Assembly (NCBI GenBank): GCA_964569295.1
Contig: CAZMVU010000051.1
Coordinates: 1-25,308, forward strand
Length of the DNA stretch: 25,308 bases
Source: CAZMVU01 sp964569295
GTDB taxonomy: Bacteria; Hydrogenedentota; Hydrogenedentia; Hydrogenedentales; JAGMZX01
Direction of reading: 5' to 3'
This document shows positions 16,364-22,747 of the stretch, in pieces; the first letter of the stretch is position 1; every line of letters starts with the position of its first letter. Below the pieces are notes generated by a model. The model was given only the letters and a program-made list of their open reading frames with translations. It was not told the origin of the DNA and searched no databases. The position numbers and the translations under genes were made by a program.

Positions 16364-16969
16364 ATGGAAATCAAGATAAGCAAAGCCTCGAAAACCTGTT
16401 GTGCCTGCGAACACCCGTTCCAGCATGACGAAACGTTCAATTCCCTCGTCCGCGTGGCCGAAGGCGCGCTTCGACGCGAAGACTATTGCCGCGATTGCTG
16501 GACAAACGACCGTGCGAAGGCCGCATATTCCGTATGGTCGCCGCGATATTATGACCCCAAGGTTGCGGAAGCAGAGCCTCCCGAGGTATTCTCACCCTTG
16601 CGAAGACTTTTCTACGAAGCCATCGAGGAGGAGGATCGGCTCGAACAGGCGAAGGCTTATCTCGCCGCTCAATTGCTCCGGCGGCAGAAGGTGTTCCGGC
16701 TGATCAAGGAGTCCGACGAGCCCGAGGGGGAAGCCCGCTTGTCCCTGTATGCCGACCGGATCGGAAATCGCCTCATTGAGGTGCGCGATCCCAGCTTCAC
16801 GTACAGCGAAATGGAAACAGCACGCACACGGCTGGTAACGCGGCTCGAAGAACTGGAAAATCCGGCTTCAGAGCCGCCGGAAACAGAGGAAACGCCCCCG
16901 CAACAACAGGGGGACCAAACGGATAACCAGCCCGAAGGAGCACAAGCCCACCATGGCCAAAGCGGGTAA
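16364..16969 (+). CDS. Zinc-knuckle hypothetical protein
   Basis: 201 residues. Two CxxC pairs (Cys12/Cys15 in TCCACEHPF and Cys42/Cys45 in YCRDCW) suggest a small treble-clef or zinc ribbon. The middle (about 80-155) is charged and helical, and the tail after about 165 is low-complexity Pro/Glu/Gln. I do not recognise a named family. It follows the AsmA-like gene by 45 nt and its end overlaps the SPOR gene by 17 nt, so it is probably co-transcribed. No strong ribosome binding site is visible. Confidence 0.75.
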   Translation: MEIKISKASKTCCACEHPFQHDETFNSLVRVAEGALRREDYCRDCWTNDRAKAAYSVWSPRYYDPKVAEAEPPEVFSPLRRLFYEAIEEEDRLEQAKAYLAAQLLRRQKVFRLIKESDEPEGEARLSLYADRIGNRLIEVRDPSFTYSEMETARTRLVTRLEELENPASEPPETEETPPQQQGDQTDNQPEGAQAHHGQSG

Positions 16970-17993
16970 TCGGGGCCGGCAAGGCAATAGTCAGCCTTGG
17001 GCCAATGTGTCCTCCGGCCACTTGGTCATAGCCATCTGTGTCTCCCTGTTTGTCATGCTCGCCTGCTTCCTTCTAGGCGTCCTCGTCGGCAAGTACGACC
17101 GCTCACTGGACACCGTGGCCGCGCAAGACCAGGGCCGTGATGCAGACCTCTCAGACACCCCCTCTCCTGCCCCGCCCGGCGAAAAGCCGCCCGCGGACTT
17201 GGGCAGGCCAGAACAAAAAGAACCCGCACGTAAAGAATCAGATACGATGGTTGCGGACAACGGCATTCGCCGGCCCAGCTCCGCCCGCACGCTCGGCGTT
17301 CCCCCTTCAGAAGAACCCCGCGTGGTAGATGTGCCGCCCTTACCGGCCAACATTACCGCGGCAGAAAACACGCCCGTCGACTTGCCGCCCTATTCACCCC
17401 TTGCGGGTGACCGTGCCGTGACAAACAGTGCGTCCGGTCCACCAGAACCGGAGCCAGAGCCGGAGCCGGGACCGGAGCCGGGACCGGAGCCGGAGCCGGA
17501 GCCGGAGCCAGAGCCAGAGCCGGAGCCGGAACCGGAACCGGAGCCGGAGCCGGAGCCGGAACCGGAACCGGAACCGGAACCGGAACCGAAACCGAAACAA
17601 AAGCCGGTACCCGCAGCCCCCTCCGAAGCGCAGCCGGCGCTCATGCCATCCGATCCTCCCGAGGCCAACGAGCCACCGGCCAAGCCCGAGGCAACGCCCA
17701 AAAGCGATTCCGAGCCGGAGCCGCGCCTTGAACCGCTGGGCAACGGCAACAACGGCGCTTATGGCGTGCAGATGGTGACCTTGGGCGGCCCGGATCGCGC
17801 AAGCAAAGCACGCCAGGTAAAGGAGAATCTCGAGCATGATCAGGATGTGGAATGCAGAATCCTGATACAGCAAAACGGTAAGCGATACATCGTTGTCGCC
17901 GCGGGCTTCGACAACAAGGATACCGCCAGGGCCGCACGTGACCGGCTCCGCCGTGATACAGAATTTTCGGACTGCTTCATCGTGAAGCTCTAA
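16953..17993 (+). CDS. SPOR-domain membrane protein with long Pro-Glu stalk
   Basis: 346 residues. A short basic N-terminus is followed by one membrane segment (about 23-46, VIAICVSLFVMLACFLLGVLVG), giving a bitopic protein with its C-terminus in the periplasm. A Pro-rich linker contains about 24 consecutive Pro-Glu or Pro-Gly dipeptides (about 164-211). The C-terminal ~75 residues (YGVQMVTLGG through CFIVKL) match a SPOR domain, which binds denuded peptidoglycan glycans at division septa. AAGGAG precedes the ATG at a somewhat long distance. The stalk probably spans the periplasm to present the SPOR domain to the wall. It sits 18 nt before panE. Confidence 0.85.
   Translation: MAKAGNRGRQGNSQPWANVSSGHLVIAICVSLFVMLACFLLGVLVGKYDRSLDTVAAQDQGRDADLSDTPSPAPPGEKPPADLGRPEQKEPARKESDTMVADNGIRRPSSARTLGVPPSEEPRVVDVPPLPANITAAENTPVDLPPYSPLAGDRAVTNSASGPPEPEPEPEPGPEPGPEPEPEPEPEPEPEPEPEPEPEPEPEPEPEPEPEPKPKQKPVPAAPSEAQPALMPSDPPEANEPPAKPEATPKSDSEPEPRLEPLGNGNNGAYGVQMVTLGGPDRASKARQVKENLEHDQDVECRILIQQNGKRYIVVAAGFDNKDTARAARDRLRRDTEFSDCFIVKL
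17442..17585 (+). repeat. Hexanucleotide tandem repeat encoding Pro-Glu
   Basis: About 24 in-frame copies of CCGGAG and variants (CCGGAA, CCAGAG, CCGGGA). Clusters of identical variants suggest expansion by slippage. The reading frame is preserved because the unit is six bases, so gain or loss changes stalk length without a frameshift. Confidence 0.9.
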
Positions 17994-18011
17994 GCAAGGA
18001 AGGGAAACGCC

Positions 18012-18887
18012 ATGAAGGTAGCGGTCGTCGGCCCCGGGGCCATGGGGTGTCTATTCGCTGCGTACTTGGCCAACAGTGACATCAAAACCTATCTGGTCGA
18101 TTACAAGAACGACCGGGCCACGCGGCTCAACGAGTCGGGCCTCACCGTGGAAGAAAACGGCCAGTCCATACACGCCAAGGTCGAAGTCGTGACAGCGGTG
18201 CCTGCGGGCATTGACCTGGTCATCGTGCTGACCAAGGCCTACGCTACCAGCGCCTTGCGTTTTCCGCCCGAAACACCGGTGCTCACCCTGCAAAACGGCC
18301 TGGGCAACGTGGAAACCTTGTGCAGCATGATCGGCAGTGCGCGCATCCTGGTTGGGGTTACTTCAGAAGGATGCACCCTCCTCGATGAAGGGCATGTGCG
18401 CCATGCAGGCCGCGGCCTCACCCATGTGGGCGCGTGGACCTCGTGCCCGGTCGATCCTGTGGTCGAGGTGCTGAGCAAGGCCGGGTTCAATGTCGAGCCT
18501 ACAGAATCACCGGGCCAGCTCATTTGGGAAAAGGTGGCGATCAATGCCGGCATCAACCCGCTCACCGCGGTGCTCAATGTGCCCAATGGCGCACTGATCG
18601 AGATCAAAGAGGTGCGCCAATTGATGCGCGACCTGGTGGTCGAGGCGGCGAAAGTGGCTGCCACGGAAGGCTACCGCTTTCAACAGAGCCTCGTGGAGGA
18701 GGCGGAGGTCATTTGCCAGCGCACCAGCACGAATATCTCCTCCATGCTGCAAGACATACGCGCGGGAAAGGCCACCGAGATCAACGCCATCAGCGGTGAG
18801 ATCATTCGGCGCGCCCAGCTTGCCTCGCTGCCCACACCGCGCACACGGGTCATTTACCAGCTCATACGGGGCCTGGAACAGCATTGA
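18012..18887 (+). CDS. panE: 2-dehydropantoate 2-reductase
   Basis: 291 residues. The NADPH-binding loop is GPGAMG (7-12). Lys75 in VLTKAYAT, the catalytic Lys174 in WEKVAINAGINPLTA, and SSMLQDIRAGKATEIN with Glu257 match the Escherichia PanE active-site pattern. It reduces ketopantoate to pantoate in pantothenate and coenzyme A synthesis, in the cytoplasm. A GGAAGGGAA site precedes the ATG. It overlaps the downstream DUF374 gene by 4 nt. Other ketopantoate-reductase-like enzymes share the fold, but the active-site match is good. Confidence 0.88.
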   Translation: MKVAVVGPGAMGCLFAAYLANSDIKTYLVDYKNDRATRLNESGLTVEENGQSIHAKVEVVTAVPAGIDLVIVLTKAYATSALRFPPETPVLTLQNGLGNVETLCSMIGSARILVGVTSEGCTLLDEGHVRHAGRGLTHVGAWTSCPVDPVVEVLSKAGFNVEPTESPGQLIWEKVAINAGINPLTAVLNVPNGALIEIKEVRQLMRDLVVEAAKVAATEGYRFQQSLVEEAEVICQRTSTNISSMLQDIRAGKATEINAISGEIIRRAQLASLPTPRTRVIYQLIRGLEQH

Positions 18888-19612
18888 AGCTACCCGGTAT
18901 CGCATACGACAGCCCGTACACGTTCACCCACAAGCAGCGGCTTGCATTGCGCCTCCAGCCCCCCCTGGTGGCGGCCGCCCTCAAAGGCCTCATTCTTACA
19001 TGCCGTTTCGAGCAACGTGAGACCCACCGGCTGCGCGAATTCCAAGAACGCGGGGTTCTATGCGCCGTCTGGCACGAGACCATGGCGATGGCGGCCTGTC
19101 AATTCCGCGGCACCAACTACCACACCCTGACCAGCTTCAGCTACGACGGCGAACTCGCCGCGCGCATCGTGCGGTGCATGGGACTCAATGCGGTGCGTGG
19201 TTCCTCATCGCGTGGCGGAGGCGCGGGCTTGCGCAACCTCCAGCAAGCCTTCGAGCAGGTGAAAGTGGCCGGTTTCACCCTCGACGGCCCCCGGGGGCCC
19301 CGGCGCGTGGCCAAGCCAGGGCTCAGCATCCTCTCCGGCCGCACGCAAGCGCCCATACTCCCCCTTGCCTATGCCATCAACCGGGCCTGGCGCTTGCACT
19401 CATGGGACCGGTTTCCCATTCCAAAGCCCTTCTCCCATATCGTCGGCGTGGTCGGTGCGCCCATCTCCCCACCGCCCGATGACGGCTTCGAGGTCGTCGA
19501 GAATCACCGCGTTCTGGTTCAGAATGCGCTGAATACATTGCACAAAGAACTGGAAGACGAGATCAACCCCGACGCCCCCCCCTTCGATTATGAAACCACC
19601 AACAGCGGATGA
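18884..19612 (+). CDS. DUF374 / lysophospholipid acyltransferase family protein
   Basis: 242 residues starting at a TTG that overlaps the panE stop (TTGA). The DUF374 pattern is clear: VWHETMAMA with the catalytic His64, RGSSSRGG, and FTLDGPRGPRRVAKPGLSILS, then IPLAY-like PILPLAYAIN. Members are membrane-associated acyltransferases linked to glycerolipid or lipid A-type modification. Its place after envelope genes fits. The substrate is unknown. It ends the plus-strand run and is convergent with the pseudopilin genes. Confidence 0.85.
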   Translation: MKLPGIAYDSPYTFTHKQRLALRLQPPLVAAALKGLILTCRFEQRETHRLREFQERGVLCAVWHETMAMAACQFRGTNYHTLTSFSYDGELAARIVRCMGLNAVRGSSSRGGGAGLRNLQQAFEQVKVAGFTLDGPRGPRRVAKPGLSILSGRTQAPILPLAYAINRAWRLHSWDRFPIPKPFSHIVGVVGAPISPPPDDGFEVVENHRVLVQNALNTLHKELEDEINPDAPPFDYETTNSG

Positions 19613-19666
19613 ACAGGCCCACCCGCCACAGCCAACCTGGGCTTATCAGATGTCTGGAACTTCGGG

Positions 19667-20116
19667 CTAGTCTCCGATGGCAGGGGCGGCTTCGTCAGGG
19701 TGGCCGTTGAAGGCATAGCGGACAATACCCGAGGCGTCGACACGGAAATAGCGCACGCCCGTATGGCCGGGCGCCTCGGGGTCGGCGTAACACTCGAAGG
19801 TGCCGGGATTGAATACGGGCATCGAGTACACGTAGCCCGTCTTGATAACGCCCTCTTCCCAGGAGACGTCGAGGAAACCGCTAACGGGGCCACCGGCCAG
19901 GTCGGAAAGCGAGGCGAAATCGCCAAAGGTGCTTTTCGCTGCGTTATAGCCGAACTGGGCCGCCGTGATAACCCGCAAGTTTTCAATGGCTGTCGCTTCG
20001 TTCGCACGCACCCGGGACTGCAGCAGGTTGGGTATGGCGATGGCGGCGATAATGGCGATGATAGCTGCAACAATAGTCACTTCGATCAGCGTAAATCCGT
20101 GGCGGTGGTTTGCCAT
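19667..20116 (-). CDS. Type IV pilin-like pseudopilin 1
   Basis: 149 residues. The short leader MANHRHG is followed by FTLIEV, so prepilin peptidase should cut after Gly7, leaving Phe1 and the conserved Glu5. The hydrophobic helix continues as AIIAIIAAIAIPNLL. The globular part has two cysteine-poor strands and ends with VDASGIVRYAFNG. The length suits minor pseudopilins of type II secretion or short type IV pilins. GGGAGG precedes the ATG. It is a paralogue of the gene at 20376-20816, with the same IPNLL-SR-NE-NLR segment. No secretion ATPase or peptidase gene is in the window. Confidence 0.88.
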   Translation of the reverse strand: MANHRHGFTLIEVTIVAAIIAIIAAIAIPNLLQSRVRANEATAIENLRVITAAQFGYNAAKSTFGDFASLSDLAGGPVSGFLDVSWEEGVIKTGYVYSMPVFNPGTFECYADPEAPGHTGVRYFRVDASGIVRYAFNGHPDEAAPAIGD

Positions 20117-20299
20117 ATCAGCCTCCCTGTGTACAGCCGTCCACGTTCGGGGCAGTCCCGCCCGCCTCGGCCTTTTGATGCCAGAATAACCGGGGTCACC
20201 TTCGCTACAAGCGTGCGCGCCGGGCCGTCTTTCTGCCCTCCCATCCCCCTCACGCAGACCAAAGCCTGCATACGCGCCTCATTGCTCTCCAGAGCCGGG

Positions 20300-20338
20300 G
20301 AAAAGGAAGCGGCGAGGTCCTTGCTGGGCCTCGCCGCT
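20300..20338 (-). terminator. Intrinsic terminator after pseudopilin 2
   Basis: AGCGGCGAGG (20308-20317) and CCTCGCCGCT (20329-20338) form a perfect 10-bp stem with an 11-nt loop. On the minus strand it is followed by TCCTTTTCC. It lies about 38 nt past the stop at 20376, so it should limit readthrough into pseudopilin 1. Confidence 0.7.
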
Positions 20339-20375
20339 GCCAATAGTCCAAGAATAAATAATCGCAGTCAGGTCA

Positions 20376-20816
20376 TTACTGGCCGAGTACCGGGCTGGTC
20401 GCATCGGCTCCTGCGTCATCAGCGTAGCGAATCACGCCCGAGGAATCCGTGAAGAAGCCCTTGTTGCCCGTCACCCCCAGTTCCACCGGGTCCGCATTTG
20501 TTGAGAAGTTCGTGGCCGTGCCGCCCAGCACAAAGTCATAACCGCTCTTGGAAACGCCGTCCCACTCACCATCCAGGAAAGGTGGCACGGGATCGGTCAG
20601 TTCGGCCCATGTGGTGGCGTAGGCAAACTCGGCCGCCGAGTGCGCGGTCTGGGCCCCCACCACTGTCCGCAGGTTGCCCACCGCAGCCGATTCATTCGAC
20701 TGGATGCGCGAACGCAGCAGGTTCGGTATCGCGATGGCCGCGATGATGGCAATGATGGCAACCACGATCATAAGCTCGATGAGGGTGAAACCTTGGCTCT
20801 TGCGAATCTTTTTCAT
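20376..20816 (-). CDS. Type IV pilin-like pseudopilin 2
   Basis: 146 residues. Leader MKKIRKSQG, then FTLIELMIVVAIIAIIAAIAIPNLLRSR, the canonical N-terminal helix; cleavage is expected after Gly9 with Glu at mature position 5. The C-terminus has TDSSGVIRYADD, paralleling VDASGIVRYAFN of the neighbour. A strong GGGAGG site precedes the ATG. A near-consensus sigma54 promoter lies about 110 nt upstream and a terminator follows the gene, so it is probably a highly expressed, separately regulated pilin-type subunit. Whether it builds pili or a secretion pseudopilus cannot be decided here. Confidence 0.9.
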   Translation of the reverse strand: MKKIRKSQGFTLIELMIVVAIIAIIAAIAIPNLLRSRIQSNESAAVGNLRTVVGAQTAHSAAEFAYATTWAELTDPVPPFLDGEWDGVSKSGYDFVLGGTATNFSTNADPVELGVTGNKGFFTDSSGVIRYADDAGADATSPVLGQ

Positions 20817-21438
20817 AGTACTACCTCCCGTTGGTTAGGTTGGTTTGGGAACGCTGTTCCCACTGACGCCTATGTTGTTGGCTCCCGCTGTGGGGCCGAC
20901 CGTCCGTTCAACTGTTGGCACTATCGGAGCAATTCCCGGGCCAACTTGGTAGGCGGCCCCAATTGCCATGAATACTGATAATACCGCTGCCTGTGCACAC
21001 AAAATACCTGTTCTCAGCACCGAACCGGCGCGTTTTGGCACGCACAAAGTGTCGCACGACGACGAAAAGTGTCACCGCAGCCAGTACCGTGCCAGCTCTT
21101 GACGCTGTGGCCGCGCGTGATAGAGAATACCGCATTGCCGTCGTCGACACGGCCTGCCAAGTACATTGTCTTTGGTTCCGCGCGTAAGCCCGACAGCGTA
21201 AACCCAATGTGCCGCCCGGTGGCGTATGCGCCGCAAAAATGCGGATGCGAGAAGTCTGGCCAGAAACGGCGGTCATGCTTGGGGTGCAGCCAGAACGCTA
21301 CGTTTTTTGTGCGACGGTCTTGGAGCTCATTGGGTGGAAAAAGCAGAAACGGCCTTTCTGGCTGCAGCCCTGGCCGTCTCGAAAAAAACAGACACCGGAT
21401 TCGGGCATTTGAGTGTGCCCGGGGAAAGCGAGCACGTT
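20817..21438. other. Gene-free region between pseudopilin 2 and the NagD-type gene
   Basis: No credible gene in about 620 bases; open frames on both strands lack motifs. It holds the sigma54-type promoter (20928-20944) and, near 21349-21377, an ACGGCC/GGCCGT stem enclosing a GGCTGCAGCC palindrome and followed shortly by an A-run on the plus strand. The latter could be part of the leader of the downstream gene. Nothing else is recognised. Confidence 0.5.
20928..20944 (-). promoter_or_regulatory. Sigma54-type promoter for pseudopilin 2
   Basis: On the minus strand the sequence is TTGGCCC, five bases, then TTGCT. The invariant GG and GC doublets are exactly 10 nt apart, and only one base differs from the TGGCAC-N5-TTGCW consensus. 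The predicted start would leave a leader of about 100 nt before the ATG at 20816. Pilin genes are often RpoN-dependent in Proteobacteria, which supports the call. Confidence 0.6.
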
Positions 21439-22296
21439 ATGACCCACCACGTATCGGCCGGCAGCGGCGCCGAGGAAGCGGCGAATAACGCCCTCACAGA
21501 ATTACGTTACTTTCTGTTGGATATGGACGGCACGGTGTACTTGGGGCCCGCTCCGATCCCCGGTGCAGCGGAGTTTCTGCGCTACCTCCGCGACACCGCC
21601 CGCCCACACCTCTTCTTTACCAATAACCCCACCAAGGATGCCGCGCGCTATGCAGAGAAGCTGCATGGGATGGGCATCGATGCAGCCCCCGGCGACATCC
21701 TCACATCGGGTGAGGCCACGGTGCGCTATCTCCAGAAGGAGACCGATCACCAGCGGCTTTTCGTGCTGGGCAACGACTCTTTCACGTTGGAAGTGACCCG
21801 GGGCGGCTTCACCCTCGATGACATGGCGCCCGACGCTGTCGTGCTGGCTTTCGACACCACGCTCACCTACGCCAAGCTCGAACGGGCATGCCTGCTCCTG
21901 CGCGAAGGGCTGCCTTTCATCGCCACGAATCCTGACAGGGTCTGCCCCACCGAGTACGGCTTCATTCCCGACTGCGGCGCCATGGCCGCGCTCATCGAGG
22001 CCGCCACTGGACGCACGCCAACCTATATCGGCAAGCCTTTTCCCACCATGATTCGCATGGGCCTGGACAAACTGGGCGCCACGCCGAAGGCGACCGCCAT
22101 GGTGGGCGATCGCCTCTACACGGACATGGAAATGGCCTATCGCGCGGGTACCCAATCGGTGTTGGTGCTCAGCGGCGAGACCACCCCCGCCGATCTGGAA
22201 ACGGCAGCGCGCAGACCGGACCACGTGTTTGACTCGGTGGCCGCATTGCACGCGGCGCTCGAAGCCAAAGACCGGCATACACAGCAGGAATCATGA
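21439..22296 (+). CDS. NagD-type HAD phosphatase
   Basis: 285 residues. Motif I FLLDMDGTVYLG carries both Asp28 and Asp30, motif II is FFTNNPTK, a lysine lies in YIGKPFP, and motif IV is MVGDRLYTDMEMAYRAG. The large insert between motifs II and III is the C2 cap typical of NagD, AraL and p-nitrophenylphosphatase-like enzymes, which act on sugar phosphates or nucleotides in the cytoplasm. The ATG at 21439 is chosen because family homology begins soon after; the frame is open further upstream to 21226 but looks non-coding. The ribosome binding site (GGGGAAAG) is weak. Confidence 0.88.
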   Translation: MTHHVSAGSGAEEAANNALTELRYFLLDMDGTVYLGPAPIPGAAEFLRYLRDTARPHLFFTNNPTKDAARYAEKLHGMGIDAAPGDILTSGEATVRYLQKETDHQRLFVLGNDSFTLEVTRGGFTLDDMAPDAVVLAFDTTLTYAKLERACLLLREGLPFIATNPDRVCPTEYGFIPDCGAMAALIEAATGRTPTYIGKPFPTMIRMGLDKLGATPKATAMVGDRLYTDMEMAYRAGTQSVLVLSGETTPADLETAARRPDHVFDSVAALHAALEAKDRHTQQES

Positions 22297-22747
22297 GACT
22301 GTGACAATAGTGTCCAAGATAATCCGTGGGTATCCGTTTGCGCAGTAGGGCCTTACACGCCAGTTTGTGCACTCAAGGACAAGAAGTTTCGGCGCGCGGG
22401 TACACTCGTGCTCCCAGGTACGCGGGGCCGCCCGCCCGGTAGCCCCGAACGCGCCGTTTCTTCAGGGCCAAGGGCCCGTACTATACCAGCCTGGGCCGCA
22501 GGCCAGGGCATCCTCGAGAAACGGGCAGCGCCCGGGTTCCACCCCGGGCGTCTTTGCTAATCACAAGCCGCCCCGAACCCCAAACCCGCACCCCGAACCA
22601 CCAACTACGCAACACGCCTTCCCATCCTTGGGTTGTGGGCGCAGCGGAGACAAAATCCTGCTTTCTCTGCCCTTTCCGCCTGCACCTGCACGGGGCCCCG
22701 GGTATGTGGTTTGGCCGTGCTGCGCGCGTATATGCAAGTTGCTAAAC
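22297..22747. other. Gene-free region before the YfhO-type gene
   Basis: The 450 bases hold several GC-rich stems: CGGCGCG (22390-22396) with CGCGCCG (22450-22456), inside it CGGGGC (22423-22428) with GCCCCG (22442-22447), a CCTGG/CCAGG stem near 22490-22507, and a terminator-like hairpin at 22529-22556. After that comes a degenerate C-rich run of CGAACC-like units (about 22569-22611). The open frame running through this stretch into the YfhO gene has no coding character. Confidence 0.5.
22529..22556 (+). terminator. Terminator-like hairpin
   Basis: CGCCCGGG (22529-22536) and CCCGGGCG (22543-22550) form a perfect 8-bp stem with a six-base loop, followed by TCTTTG. It lies about 230 nt past the NagD-type gene and about 190 nt before the YfhO start. 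The T-run is short, so activity is uncertain. Confidence 0.45.

Noticed and set aside
17390..17873. Frames encoding Ser-Gly, Arg-Phe or Arg-Ser/Asn repeats
   Set aside because: They are alternate readings of the Pro-Glu hexanucleotide array; only the SPOR frame continues into a known domain.
20914..20932. Plus-strand sigma54-like site TTGGCAC-N5-GAGC
   Set aside because: The -12 element has two mismatches, no gene starts soon downstream, and it overlaps the better minus-strand site.
20908..21276. 122-codon minus-strand open frame upstream of pseudopilin 2
   Set aside because: No motifs, and it spans the sigma54 promoter; probably chance.
21226..21438. N-terminal extension of the NagD-type frame
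   Set aside because: No family similarity before residue MTHHVSAG and the extension overlaps non-coding sequence; treated as leader.
22367..22747. 127-codon extension of the YfhO frame
   Set aside because: It runs through a terminator-like hairpin and low-complexity Pro/Arg-rich sequence; not typical of a membrane protein N-terminus.
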